Positions 1 to 9,020 of a stretch of 64,000 nt of DNA are shown piece after piece. This stretch comes from Candidatus Brocadia sp. (GTDB lineage: Bacteria; Planctomycetota; Brocadiia; Brocadiales; Brocadiaceae): contig SOEU01000001.1 of NCBI GenBank assembly GCA_021646415.1, forward strand, positions 186,001 through 250,000, given 5' to 3'. Every line of letters begins with the position of its first letter. Position 1 is the stretch's first letter. Under the pieces are notes generated by a model. It saw only the letters and a program-made list of their open reading frames with translations, did no database searches and was not told where the DNA came from. Both the position numbers and the translations under genes were made by a program.

Positions 1-366
1 TTAGAAAAACTGACTTTCTCAATTTAACCGTCACTGAAATTGGTTGGTTCATACGAAAAGGCATTTTTTAGCGAAAAATTTACGGAAATGGGGATTTTTA
101 CAAGAAAATGATTTGAAAATTTTTCGCTTCTCATTAGCATAAGTTCGGTGAATTTATGCGCAAAAGAAAATTTACTGGTAGTATATTTCTCAGGAGGAAA
201 TTCTATTGGATTTTCATTAACTGTTCTTTTGTTTCTTCGAGGATAGAAAACAGGTAAAAGGACGGTTTGTTTATTACCAATGACAAACCTGATAACTCTT
301 ATCGGACATGAATGTGTGGGGCAAGGATCGGGAGATGGATGTATTAGGCTTAGTATCTTCAAGGCC

Positions 367-390
367 GGTTCAAATCGTGCAGAATGAACC
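367..390. repeat. 24-bp palindromic element, copy 1
   Basis: Inverted repeat with outer arms GGTTCA and TGAACC. It has the same length and arms as the elements at 456-479 and 6630-6653, but a more diverged centre. It may be a dispersed repeat or a regulator operator; the sequence does not decide. Confidence 0.5.
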
Positions 391-455
391 ATATATTTGA
401 ATGGTACTCTAAAGCCTGAACTTGTGCCATGAGACGGAATTATACCAAATATTCC

Positions 456-479
456 GGTTCAATCGGGGACGATTGAACC
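456..479. repeat. 24-bp palindromic element, copy 2
   Basis: Perfect 9-bp arms (GGTTCAATC / GATTGAACC) around a 6-nt centre. The same arms occur at 6630-6653, exactly where dinB is cut short. It is the best-conserved copy of the three in the window. Confidence 0.65.
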
Positions 480-628
480 ACCGAAGAAATGATTTTGTAT
501 TTTCAATTTTGATTTTACCCTTCTGATTCGTTCAGATTAGGATGGCAATTGATTCAAGATTCAAATCTTTGCCACAAGTCACAAAACAAATCATGTGACT
601 TGTGGCATGACCGTTTACTTTCTTACCA

Positions 629-835
629 TTAAGAAAGCAATACCTGATATTTTATGCACTGGGTCGGGCAGATATCAGCAGCTCGTTTTATATCCTCAGC
701 ATGGAGGGCAACATCGACACCGGATTTCACCTGAGGACCAAGTTCTTTCACAAAATCAAATGCCCCGGATGCCTCCTCAACGCACATGGAACATTTAATA
801 CAATCGCCCTCAAACCAGACTGTTTTCATTTTCAT
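629..835 (-). CDS. Small single-cluster ferredoxin
   Basis: A protein of about 68 residues carrying one [4Fe-4S]-type binding pattern: three cysteines in a Cx2Cx2C run near the N-terminus and a distal CP cysteine near the C-terminus (CPTQC). This is the layout of Fer4_15/monocluster ferredoxins, soluble one-electron carriers. The frame is open from a TTG at 841, but the ATG at 835 is preferred because AGGAGG lies about 9 nt upstream of it. The gene follows the protoglobin gene by about 50 bp on the same strand, so the two are probably co-transcribed and the ferredoxin may donate electrons to the haem protein (inference). Confidence 0.8.
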   Translation of the reverse strand: MKMKTVWFEGDCIKCSMCVEEASGAFDFVKELGPQVKSGVDVALHAEDIKRAADICPTQCIKYQVLLS

Positions 836-887
836 ACCCAAAAACCTCCTTCATGAAACTGTAAACTCACCTCAGAGCCCTGCATTG

Positions 888-1541
888 TTACATCCATGGC
901 CCAAAATAATCGATGTGATAAACATCTATAATTATCCAAAAAAGCTTTGTCCAGGCGGTTGTAATCCTGCGCAACTTCTCCGGATCATTTTTTAACTCAC
1001 TGGCAAAGAGATTAAACAAATATTGATGTATATACCCCCAAAGGGCGAGATTCAGCCTTATCGGTATATACAGGTCTTCAAAGCCAAAGATAGGTACATG
1101 CACCGCACCAACCCAACGGACAAAATTCCAGAACTCTTCATCCCATTTACATTCCAGAATTTTAACCAAAAATCTTTGCTGCCTTGCCCTGCGGATGTCG
1201 ACATATTCTTTAGCTATCTTCCCATTCTCATCCCTGAACCACCTGGATAGCCACGGATCATTTATCAGCTTTTCATAATAAATGTGATCAAGGATCGCTT
1301 TCAGATTTGCGACTATGATATCTTTTGATTCCTTAATAGCCTCAGTGTCCTTATCCGTAAAATTAACACACTGTGCCATATATTCATAACGTTTCATTAT
1401 GTCCAGGCTCGTGTCCCGGTAAAGATTCCATGCCCTGTTAAATTCAGGGACATCCAGAACGGGATTACGCTTGCCGGCCGAAACCTTCTTCTCCGCTTCC
1501 ATCGGAAACATTTTCATATAAGCATCTGACATAATTGACAT
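888..1541 (-). CDS. Stand-alone protoglobin-type haem protein
   Basis: A 217-residue all-helical protein with the hallmarks of the protoglobin / globin-coupled-sensor fold. A helix near residues 75-100 ends in DPWLSRWF. It is followed by RRARQQRF and then VGAVHVPIFG, where His148 sits in the position of the proximal haem ligand (compare the IGRVHVRIG pattern of the family). No signalling domain follows the globin, so this is the single-domain type, which binds O2, CO or NO. The start is secure: an AGGAGG lies 9 nt upstream of the ATG. It forms a probable two-gene unit with the downstream ferredoxin, with an NtrC-type two-component system just upstream. A role in NO or O2 sensing or scavenging is inference. 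Confidence 0.75.
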   Translation of the reverse strand: MSIMSDAYMKMFPMEAEKKVSAGKRNPVLDVPEFNRAWNLYRDTSLDIMKRYEYMAQCVNFTDKDTEAIKESKDIIVANLKAILDHIYYEKLINDPWLSRWFRDENGKIAKEYVDIRRARQQRFLVKILECKWDEEFWNFVRWVGAVHVPIFGFEDLYIPIRLNLALWGYIHQYLFNLFASELKNDPEKLRRITTAWTKLFWIIIDVYHIDYFGPWM

Positions 1542-1978
1542 ACTATTTTATCCTCCTCTAAAAACCAAAAATGTTTGTTTAAGATTATTGCGTTTATCTG
1601 TACATACAACGTAACAATACTATGTTGAACCGATATGGTGCTCAACACCACAAATACATTGAGCTACATCCGCACCTCCCCTCCCGTGAAAACTTTGACC
1701 TTATCCTTCCAAGGAAAAACACACAATACAAAGAACTTCAATGCATGTATCTTTACGGCTGATATTCATGTCGTATATTCCTAATAACAAAAGAGATGCC
1801 AACTAGAATATTTTGTTGGACAAAAGTCATAAGTGTCTTTTGGGAAGTACTTAAAACGTCTGTGTTCTTAGTATATGCGACGAAGGAAAAAGAAATGATT
1901 TTATGAAAAATGTGCGTTGTGTGAAAATTTTGCGGGGATCTTGAGGTGTGGACAAAATGATTTGAAAAAATTTCGCTT
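1542..1978. other. Intergenic region upstream of protoglobin
   Basis: 437 bp without a gene, presumably carrying the promoter of the protoglobin-ferredoxin unit. An imperfect inverted repeat GTTGA-N13-TCAAC lies near 1623-1645. I looked for a sigma-54 -24/-12 element reading leftward, because an NtrC-type activator is adjacent, and did not find a convincing one. Confidence 0.4.
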
Positions 1979-3325
1979 CTAACTCCACTCCTTTACTTTG
2001 TACTCAATTTTTCTACTTGATATACCCAGTATTTTGGCGGCTTCTTTCTTGCTTCCCTGTGCCATCTGGAGTGTCTTCTGTATAATTTCCTTTTCAGCTT
2101 CTTTTAACGAGGTTCCCAGGGGGATTTTGATAGTTGAAACATCTTCCTTATCGGGAATAATATTTTTCGGTAAATGATCTACAGAGATCATATTTTTTTT
2201 ACACAATACAATAGCCCTTTCTACAACGTTTTCCAGTTCCCTCACATTCCCGGGCCAGTGATACGCACAAAGCGCCTCCATTGCATCGGGGGTAAAACCG
2301 TCGATTTCTTTTTTATACTTTTTGGCATATTTAATAACAAAAAAATTGGAAAGGATGGGGATATCGTCTCTCCTCTCCCTCAATGGTGGCAAATGGATCG
2401 TAATGACATTTAACCGATAAAACAGGTCTTCGCGAAATCTCCCCTCCGCAACCTCTTTTTCAAGGTCCCGGTTCGTCGCTGCAATCAGCCGCACATCAAC
2501 CCTCAGGGTTTTTTCACCGCCGACACGCTCAAACTCACCTTTCTCCAGAACGCGAAGGAGTTTCACCTGTACTTTTAAACTCATTTCACCCACCTCGTCC
2601 AGGAAAAGTGTGCCTCCGTCTGCCATCTCGAACCGGCCTTTTCTGGACTGAACAGCGCCGGTAAATGCTCCTTTTTCGTGACCAAAAAGTTCACTTTCCA
2701 GTACGCCTTCTGATAATGCAGCACAATGTAAGGCAACAAAAGGCATGCTCGCCCTTTCGCTTCGGGAATAAATAGCATTGGCAATGAGTTCTTTCCCTGT
2801 CCCCGTTTCACCTAAAATCAGGATCGAAGCCGTGCTGGGGGCAACATCCTCTATCATGTGAAATATCTGCTGCATCTGCGGCGTACTTCCAACAAGTTCG
2901 AAAGATTTATACTTATCTTTGAGCTTCTCCCTTAATATGTGGTTTTGGGCAATCAGCTGCTGTCTCTCCCACAATTTTTCCAACACTAAATGTAATTCTT
3001 CCAGATTGATTGGTTTGGTCAGATAGTCATCGGCACCGCATTTTATCGCTTCCACAGCCGTTTTTACGGAGCTGTACGCGGTAATAACCACGATAGCCGC
3101 CGACACTTCTTTCTTTCGTATCTCATGGATTAGCGACAATCCCCCCATCCCCGGCAGCTTCATATCCGTGATAATGATATCAAAATTTTTCCGGGAGAGA
3201 AGATTTAAGGCCTCATAACCAGATAAAACGCCGGAAACAGGATACCCATCATGCGTTAAGATCTTCACCAATCCGTTCAGCGCATTTTTATCATCATCTA
3301 TAAGTAACAACCTTGGCTTTGTCAT
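1979..3325 (-). CDS. Sigma-54-dependent response regulator (NtrC/AtoC family)
   Basis: Three-domain enhancer-binding protein. The receiver domain (about residues 1-120) has the acidic pair near D11/D12, the phospho-acceptor Asp54 (IITDMKLPG) and the conserved Lys (LTKP). The AAA+ domain has Walker A GETGTGKE, the sigma-54-contacting GAFTGA loop, Walker B LFLDEVGEM and the arginine-rich FREDLFYRL segment. A Fis-type helix-turn-helix closes the protein (SKKEAAKILGISSRKIEYKVKEW). The frame is open from a TTG at 3352, but the ATG at 3325 is the natural start of the receiver domain. The cognate kinase ends 41 bp upstream, on the same strand. It should drive RpoN-dependent promoters; its targets are not visible here. 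Confidence 0.93.
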   Translation of the reverse strand: MTKPRLLLIDDDKNALNGLVKILTHDGYPVSGVLSGYEALNLLSRKNFDIIITDMKLPGMGGLSLIHEIRKKEVSAAIVVITAYSSVKTAVEAIKCGADDYLTKPINLEELHLVLEKLWERQQLIAQNHILREKLKDKYKSFELVGSTPQMQQIFHMIEDVAPSTASILILGETGTGKELIANAIYSRSERASMPFVALHCAALSEGVLESELFGHEKGAFTGAVQSRKGRFEMADGGTLFLDEVGEMSLKVQVKLLRVLEKGEFERVGGEKTLRVDVRLIAATNRDLEKEVAEGRFREDLFYRLNVITIHLPPLRERRDDIPILSNFFVIKYAKKYKKEIDGFTPDAMEALCAYHWPGNVRELENVVERAIVLCKKNMISVDHLPKNIIPDKEDVSTIKIPLGTSLKEAEKEIIQKTLQMAQGSKKEAAKILGISSRKIEYKVKEWS

Positions 3326-3366
3326 AAAAATCGTAAATACCTTGGATCTCAAAAATCAAAGATAAA

Positions 3367-4464
3367 CTAATTTATCGGAATCGCAATCACAAATTTGCTG
3401 CCTTTTTTCGATGGTTCCAGCCGTATCGCTCCTCCATGGGCCTGAACAACATTCTGGGCAAAAGAAAGCCCTATCCCGGTACCTCCATCCTTGGTGGTAT
3501 AAAACAAATCAAATATTTTGTCTTTCACCTCATCGGGAATGCCCGGGCCAGTATCCTGACAGAAAATCCGTATCTCATTTTCAACATGTTTCGCACTTAC
3601 CCGCAGCTTTCCGCCGTCGGGCATCGCCTCGACACCGTTAATCATGATATTCAGGATCGCCTGCTTGATCTTATCCCTATCCACCTTTATTTTTGGCAGT
3701 TCAGAAGCAACCTCTAATTCCACCTGAATACCGATCAATTGCGCCTGAGGCAAGAGTAAAGAAACAATTTCATCGAGTACCCCATGAATATCGACAGAGC
3801 GTTTGTTGAGTTCCCCTGTTTTTGAAAAATGCAGACACTCTTCGACAAATCCACTCAAACGGGTAAGTTCCTTTTGAACCACCGAAACCGTGTCAAGCAA
3901 TTCCTTTTTTGATTTTTCCTGTATTTTTGGAATATCCCGTATTTCCCGCTCCAGCACCATCATTTGGATGTGCATGGCATTTAAAGGATTTTTGATTTCG
4001 TGTGCCAATTCTGCAGTAAATGCACCCAGGGTGGACAAGGTTTTCGACCTGATGACTTCATCCGAGAACCTTTTTCTTTCACTAATATCCTCTATAACGG
4101 TAACAATATGTGTCACCTTCCCCTCGCTATCGGTGATAGCAGCAGCGCTCGTCTCCACCCAGGATTCACGGCCATCGCCCCGCCTGATCAATAGCTCTCT
4201 GGCGGCCTGAGAAATTCTGCCCTTGAAAATCTCCATACCAGGACAATATTTCTCCGTCAGGCACATACCAGTCGAGGTATGACATTGAAAAATAAAACCG
4301 CAATCCTTGCCAACGATCTCCTCTTTCGGCCATTTTGTGATCTCCTCACAGGCACGATTAAAAAACACCACCTTCCTGTTCGTATCCTGTATCATAATCC
4401 CCTTGCTGGCATAGTCCAGGGCATAATTCAAGATCTGAGTTATTGCATTACTATTGTTATCCAT
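3367..4464 (-). CDS. PAS-domain sensor histidine kinase (NtrB-like)
   Basis: A soluble kinase of 365 residues with no membrane segment. An N-terminal PAS domain (about 10-130) carries a four-cysteine insert (Cys55, 61, 68, 74), a spacing known from a subset of PAS domains. A HisKA domain follows with the phospho-acceptor His155 (LAHEIKNPLNAM). The HATPase_c domain has an N-box, DTGPGIP (G1), the TTKDGGTGIGLS lid and the G2 box. It phosphorylates the adjacent NtrC-type regulator, with which it forms an operon. The cysteine cluster suggests a redox, metal or Fe-S responsive input, which is inference from residue spacing only. Confidence 0.92.
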   Translation of the reverse strand: MDNNSNAITQILNYALDYASKGIMIQDTNRKVVFFNRACEEITKWPKEEIVGKDCGFIFQCHTSTGMCLTEKYCPGMEIFKGRISQAARELLIRRGDGRESWVETSAAAITDSEGKVTHIVTVIEDISERKRFSDEVIRSKTLSTLGAFTAELAHEIKNPLNAMHIQMMVLEREIRDIPKIQEKSKKELLDTVSVVQKELTRLSGFVEECLHFSKTGELNKRSVDIHGVLDEIVSLLLPQAQLIGIQVELEVASELPKIKVDRDKIKQAILNIMINGVEAMPDGGKLRVSAKHVENEIRIFCQDTGPGIPDEVKDKIFDLFYTTKDGGTGIGLSFAQNVVQAHGGAIRLEPSKKGSKFVIAIPIN

Positions 4465-4533
4465 ATATTTGCGTTTTATCCTAACCCGAACGAGTCGGAA
4501 AAGACAAAATCTAAAGCACGAAATTTGTGAGTC

Positions 4534-4566
4534 AACCCTGTCAGGGTTTTAAACCCTGATAGGGTT
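4534..4566. repeat. Tandem palindromes, terminator-like
   Basis: Two 15-nt palindromes (AACCCTG-T-CAGGGTT and AACCCTG-A-TAGGGTT) separated by TTA, forming strong hairpins singly or together. They lie just upstream of the histidine-kinase gene and beyond the 3' end of the exonuclease gene region. Sequences of this kind are common dispersed repeats; only this copy is in the window. Confidence 0.6.
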
Positions 4567-4749
4567 AGTTTTATTCATATTTTTGTTAAAAAATGCCAAA
4601 ACATTTTTATAAAGCCCCTAAGCAAATAACCCCATTCCCCTTAATAAGACTATCAAAATTTCAATAAAAGTAAATGCCAAAAACAGACGTATTGCTATTT
4701 TCCCACAGGCTGGCGGATGTATCACAAGATTATCTCGGGATTTGAAGAG

Positions 4750-5286
4750 CTACCAGGAATTCAAGTGCAGTCGCGACGCAATTACGATCCTGGCACAGGC
4801 CTCGGCATCAGACGCTGCATCATGGTGTTTCAGGGGAATGCCAAGATAAGTACAAACGCTGGGCAAATTTGCATGACGGAGATTCCATGTCTTGCGGGCA
4901 AGCCGTACCGTGCATTGAAACGGCAGTACCGGTGACGGCAGGGCAGCGGTCTGGCAGCATGCCATGAAGACTGAACGGTCGAAGGCTGCATTATGTGCTG
5001 CAATAAATTTAGCACCTGCAAGTTTCTCAGTTATATGCGGCCACAGTTCACCGAATGTAGGCTCATTGGCAACGTGTTTCCATGAAATTCCGTGGAGATA
5101 CGTAAACACAAACGTACGGCGCGGCGGGCGGATGAAGAAGTGCACCTTATCAACGATCTGGTTGTTCAACACCCTGACCAATGCAACTGAGCAGGCACTG
5201 TCGCGACCATAATCTGCAGTCTCAAAATCGATGGCAACAAAGCAGTCATTGGCATCCGGACTATTTACTACTTTTTTAATACTCAT
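4750..5286 (-). CDS. DEDDh 3'-5' exonuclease (DnaQ/Pol III epsilon-like)
   Basis: A single-domain exonuclease of 178 residues. Exo I is FVAIDFET (Asp and Glu metal ligands), Exo II is HNAAFDRSVF (Asp), and Exo III is HHDAASDAEACARI (the DEDDh-type His and the final Asp). Such free-standing DnaQ-fold enzymes remove 3' nucleotides from DNA or RNA. There is no polymerase-binding extension, so it is probably not the replicative epsilon subunit. It has no close operon partner. A good start is the ATG at 5286. Confidence 0.85.
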   Translation of the reverse strand: MSIKKVVNSPDANDCFVAIDFETADYGRDSACSVALVRVLNNQIVDKVHFFIRPPRRTFVFTYLHGISWKHVANEPTFGELWPHITEKLAGAKFIAAHNAAFDRSVFMACCQTAALPSPVLPFQCTVRLARKTWNLRHANLPSVCTYLGIPLKHHDAASDAEACARIVIASRLHLNSW

Positions 5287-5550
5287 AGATCGTCATATTA
5301 AACAATTTTCGTTATTCGTCTAACAATCATGCCAGGTATTAACCTCGCATACCAGAAAAGGCACAACGCCAATAATACGAATTATTACCACTATTATTGA
5401 ATACTTTATTCAGGAGAGTCAAGAATTATATAAAATGCGGAATCGGGGAATTAGTCGAACGATGAAGAAGAAATAAAAATTTTTCTAAAAAAGAGGTTTT
5501 TATGGGGCAATACACTCTATATCGTTTCATGAAAAGCCTTACACCCTTTT

Positions 5551-5631
5551 GTCATTGCGAGCGATAGCGAAGCAATCTCAAATCTTTTTAACTGCAAACA
5601 TTTGCCTCGTTGCGCTGCTCCTCGCAATGAC
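5551..5631. repeat. Dispersed inverted repeat (GTCATTGCGAG type)
   Basis: An 81-bp element beginning GTCATTGCGAG and ending CTCGCAATGAC, with AAGCAATC and GTTGCGCTGCTC in its arms. Elements with these ends are widespread interspersed repeats in several bacterial groups. It sits in a 610-bp gene-free gap (5287-5896), and short frames across it are not genes. Confidence 0.7.
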
Positions 5632-5696
5632 ATTTTTTGTGTGTTTACATTTTTATGAAACGGTATACTATATATTCTATATGCGTTCTTCTGCTC

Positions 5697-5775
5697 GCTC
5701 CCAAACTCCTGTTTGGGAGCGTAATGGACGAAAAACTTAGTTTCTCTGCAATTGTGTTCCCAAACAGGAGTTTGG
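5697..5775. repeat. Pair of CCCAAACTCCTGTTTGGG-type palindromes
   Basis: A 24-nt palindrome (arms GCTCCCAAAC / GTTTGGGAGC) at 5697-5720 is followed by a related half-element in inverted order at 5757-5775 (CCCAAACAGGAGTTTGG). It is part of the repeat-rich gap upstream of the truncated dinB. Confidence 0.6.
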
Positions 5776-5896
5776 TAACAAGTAGTGGTGGTTTATTTAA
5801 AGGCAATTTTTCAAACGGCTAAAATGTTACGATTTTCTGCTATTCACGCAGCGGATTAAAGGTACCACATTCTTGTGAGAAATAGATACTCATTCT

Positions 5897-6631
5897 ATGA
5901 GACGGATTCTTCATGCAGATATGGATGCGTTTTTTGCAGCGATTGAGCAGCAGAGACACCCTGAACTGAAGGGCAAACCCCTGGTCATTGGTAATAGCGG
6001 GGACCCCGCAAAGATGGATTTGGTATCAACTGCATCCTATGAGGCCAGAAAATTTGGGATCTATTTTAAGATGCCATTAAAGACGGCACGCGAGTTATGT
6101 CCCCATGCCATCTTTCTTCCCGCAGATCATAAGGAATACGAAAGGATCTCTGAAAGGATAAAAGATATCCTGGGAAAATTCTGTCCCATCATGGAAGATG
6201 CGGGCATTGATGAGGCATTTCTCGATATCTCACACATGGACAAACCGGTGGTGGAGATTGCAAAGGAGATAAAGAAGATGATTCTAAACGAAACAGGCCT
6301 TACCTGTTCTATTGGAATAGCCCCTAACAAACTCCTTGCAAAGATGGCCTCCGATATGCAAAAACCGGATGGGATCACAATCATTACCGAGGCCGATATT
6401 GAAAGCCATATCTGGCCATTACCAGTAGGAAAACTCCTAGGGGTTGGGCCGAAGACAGAGCAATCTTTAAAGGAGATGGGTATAGAAACTATCGGAGATC
6501 TTGCTGCAATACCTATGGATAAACTGGTTGAGAAATTTGGAAAATCTCAGGGGACATATCTCCACGGGGCGTCGAGGGGAATGGACGAGAGTCCTCTTAT
6601 GACCCACCGGGAAACAAATTCAAAATTCTAA
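5897..6631 (+). pseudogene. dinB: DNA polymerase IV, C-terminally truncated
   Basis: A Y-family translesion polymerase. The first 244 residues match DinB well: the catalytic N-terminal motif LHADMDAFFAAIEQ, the YEARKFGI region, the second catalytic pair in DAGIDEAFLDIS, CSIGIAPNKLLAKMAS, and the helix-hairpin-helix thumb (LLGVGPKTEQSLKEMGI). The frame stops after MTHRETNSKF, where the family continues for another ~100-170 residues with the little-finger (DNA- and clamp-binding) domain. The stop codon overlaps a 24-bp palindromic element (6630-6653), beyond which an unrelated KAP gene begins. It is therefore a 3'-truncated gene, probably without normal polymerase function. Confidence 0.85.
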
Positions 6632-6653
6632 TTCAATCTGGTACGATTGAACC
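6630..6653. repeat. 24-bp palindromic element, copy 3
   Basis: It shares the inner arms TTCAATC / GATTGAACC with the perfect palindrome at 456-479. It lies at the junction between truncated dinB and the KAP NTPase gene and supplies part of the dinB stop codon, suggesting that the junction was created by recombination or insertion at this element. Confidence 0.6.
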
Positions 6654-6691
6654 AGCTTTGAAAAGTTTTTAGATATAAAAAGAGGTTAAAA

Positions 6692-8869
6692 ATGTTTAAA
6701 CCAGATCAACCAATTCAATCCTATAAAGAAGATATCTTAGGCAGAAAAACATTCGCACAATCGATTGGCAATGCTATTCTTAATTACAAAGAAAAAGATA
6801 GTATTGTGATCGGGCTTTTCGGTGCATGGGGATCAGGAAAAACTTCAATAATCAATATGGCATTGGAACATATTAATTATGTTTGTAAAGATAAGAAAAG
6901 TGAGAGCGAACCTATCATTGTTAGATTTAATCCGTGGAACTATTCTGATCAAAATCAACTAATCAGTCAGTTCTTTAAACAATTATCTATTACCCTAACC
7001 AGAAAAGATTATTCTGTCACTATTAGGAAAGTAGGGAAAAAATTAGAAGCATATACAAAGTTTTTTGAGCCAGTAAAATTAATTCCGGTATTTGGTCAGC
7101 TTATGGGAATTGTAAAAGATATTGTTCAAACCACAGGCAAGACCTTAAAAGTTTTTGGTGAACACAGAGAAAATGATTTGAATAGCATACGTAGAGAATT
7201 AAACGATTTATTGGCTAAACAGTCCCATAAAATTATTGTTATCATTGATGACATTGATCGTCTTAGTAATATTGAAATTCGTCAGATTTTTCAATTAATA
7301 AAATCATTAGGTGATTTTCCCAATACAATATACTTGCTTGCTTTTGACAAAGATGTCGTTATAAAGGCGTTAGAAAGAGTACAGGAAGGTTCTGGTTTAG
7401 AATACTTAGAAAAAATTGTACAAGTACCTTTTGATATTCCTCTTATATCGAAACAAGAAGTAGAGCGTTTGTTATTCAACCAACTTGATGAATTAATTAA
7501 AGACATACCGGAAGATAGGTGGAATCAAACTTATTGGGATTACATTTTCCACTATAGTGGATTAAAATATGTCTTTAACAATATCAGAGATGTCACACGG
7601 TATATTAATTCGTTAAGATTTGGTTTTAACCTGGTAAAAGATGAGGTAAATGTGGTTGATTTCTTTGCTCTTACTGCAATTCAAGTTTTTATGCCAGAGG
7701 TCTACGACGGAATTAGAGATAATAAAGATATTTTTTTAGGGGTACATGATTCAAATTATGAAAAAGACAAGGCGGTGATAGAGCAAGCCAAAAAACATTG
7801 CGACGAAATAATCAGCAGAACCAATGAATTACAGCAAGAAAAACTAAAGGAAGTTTTGACAAACTTATTTCCAAAGCTTAAATCTATTTATGGGAGCCTT
7901 GGGTATCATTATGGAAGTATGGGAGGTTGGCGAAAAGATGGTCGAATATGCAGCCCCGATTTTTTTGAAACATTCTTTAATCTCTCAATTCCAAAAGGAG
8001 AATTTTCTCAAAAAGAAATCAGGACAATCTTATCACTGGCACATAGCTACGATACCTTTGCTGAAGCCTTACTAAAACTTAGTGAGGATGGAAGAATAGT
8101 AAGATTTCTGGAACGAATGGAGGATTATACACGAAAAGATATTCCTGAGGAGAATATAGAGAATATCATTACAGTTTTAATGGATATCGGAGATTTATTT
8201 CCCGAAGGAAATACTGGTTTTTTTGGTATAAATACTCCTATGAGAATATTTCGTTTATTTTACCAATTAAGTCATCGTTTTGATAGCAAGGAAAACCGTT
8301 TTATAATTTTTAAGAATGCAATTGAGAAGGCAGGAAGGAGTTTGTACACAATAATAAATGAGATTGCTGCCCAAGGCCAACAACATGGCAAATACGGTTC
8401 AGAAAAAAAATCGAAACCAGAAGAAGAATTAACCGTTAATGCAACTCAGCTTGAAGAATTAGAAAAGCTCGCTTGTGCTAAGATTGAAATTTGGGCAAAT
8501 GATGGCAGATTATCAAAACATCGTTATTTATTTCCAATACTTTGCGATTGGAAAAGATGGGGAAGCAAAGAGCAAATAGATAAATTTGTAAATAATATGA
8601 CAGAAAATGATGATGGGCTAATTGATTTCATTACGAGTTTTTTAAGTAAATCACAAAGTTGGGGAATGTCAGATTATGTTACAAGAACAAATTGGCAAAT
8701 TCCGCTTAAAAGGATAGAGGAATTTATAGACTTAAAACAGATAGAACCAGGAATAAGAAACTTCTTTTCTTCTCCCAAGTTTAAACAGTTGGATGATAAT
8801 GACAAAAGAAAATTGGCTATAAAGACTTTTTTAGATACCATTGATGGGAAAATAGAGGTTGATTCATAA
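6692..8869 (+). CDS. KAP-family P-loop NTPase
   Basis: A 725-residue protein with a KAP NTPase domain. It begins with the KAP signature (DxLGR near residues 14-18). Walker A is GLFGAWGSGKTS (residues 41-52), RFNPWNYSDQNQL follows at about 78-90, and Walker B is IIVIIDDIDRL (about 181-191), followed by LAFDKDVV. The family's usual transmembrane insert is only weakly represented (about 125-145). The C-terminal ~400 residues are helical and unassigned. KAP NTPases are STAND-related and occur in phage-exclusion and other conflict systems. The gene is AT-rich, sits between a broken dinB and a transposase, and stands alone. A defence role is inference from family and context. Confidence 0.8.
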   Translation: MFKPDQPIQSYKEDILGRKTFAQSIGNAILNYKEKDSIVIGLFGAWGSGKTSIINMALEHINYVCKDKKSESEPIIVRFNPWNYSDQNQLISQFFKQLSITLTRKDYSVTIRKVGKKLEAYTKFFEPVKLIPVFGQLMGIVKDIVQTTGKTLKVFGEHRENDLNSIRRELNDLLAKQSHKIIVIIDDIDRLSNIEIRQIFQLIKSLGDFPNTIYLLAFDKDVVIKALERVQEGSGLEYLEKIVQVPFDIPLISKQEVERLLFNQLDELIKDIPEDRWNQTYWDYIFHYSGLKYVFNNIRDVTRYINSLRFGFNLVKDEVNVVDFFALTAIQVFMPEVYDGIRDNKDIFLGVHDSNYEKDKAVIEQAKKHCDEIISRTNELQQEKLKEVLTNLFPKLKSIYGSLGYHYGSMGGWRKDGRICSPDFFETFFNLSIPKGEFSQKEIRTILSLAHSYDTFAEALLKLSEDGRIVRFLERMEDYTRKDIPEENIENIITVLMDIGDLFPEGNTGFFGINTPMRIFRLFYQLSHRFDSKENRFIIFKNAIEKAGRSLYTIINEIAAQGQQHGKYGSEKKSKPEEELTVNATQLEELEKLACAKIEIWANDGRLSKHRYLFPILCDWKRWGSKEQIDKFVNNMTENDDGLIDFITSFLSKSQSWGMSDYVTRTNWQIPLKRIEEFIDLKQIEPGIRNFFSSPKFKQLDDNDKRKLAIKTFLDTIDGKIEVDS

Positions 8870-8955
8870 GGACACAGCCAAAATATCTTATAGCAAAGGT
8901 ATATTGTTAAGAAAAACAGTTCACCCACTCCAATGATAAACGCAATTAAAAGAAA

Positions 8956-8983
8956 GTAGGGACACGGTGCTCCGTGTCCCTAC
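8956..8983. repeat. RAYT-associated palindrome, upstream copy
   Basis: Perfect hairpin with 12-bp arms GTAGGGACACGG / CCGTGTCCCTAC and loop TGCT, just upstream of the Y1 transposase. An exact reverse-complement copy lies inside the transposase reading frame (9295-9322). It is probably the REP-like substrate of this transposase family. Confidence 0.85.
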
Positions 8984-9020
8984 ATCGGTATATCGGCATA
9001 ACGGTATAATCGGAAAAAAA

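Larger units (their letters stand above)
1..628. other. Non-coding / no supported gene
   Basis: No convincing gene is seen. A 122-codon open frame on the minus strand (24-392) starts inside a palindrome, has no recognisable domain and is probably spurious. The stretch holds two 24-bp palindromic elements (367-390 and 456-479). A 27-bp segment at about 105-131 recurs with two mismatches at 1954-1980, just beyond the 3' end of the response-regulator gene. This looks like degraded repeat-rich intergenic DNA. Confidence 0.6.

Noticed and set aside
24-392. 122-codon minus-strand frame at the left end
   Set aside because: It starts inside a palindrome, shows no domain or composition bias of a protein, and crosses a repeated segment; treated as chance.
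1542-1978. Sigma-54 promoter for the protoglobin gene
   Set aside because: No GG-N10-GC element with acceptable flanks was found on the minus strand, so the NtrC-type neighbour is not claimed as its regulator.
4534-4566. CRISPR repeat
   Set aside because: Only two adjacent palindromes and no spacers of regular length; a hairpin repeat fits better. No CRISPR array was seen anywhere.
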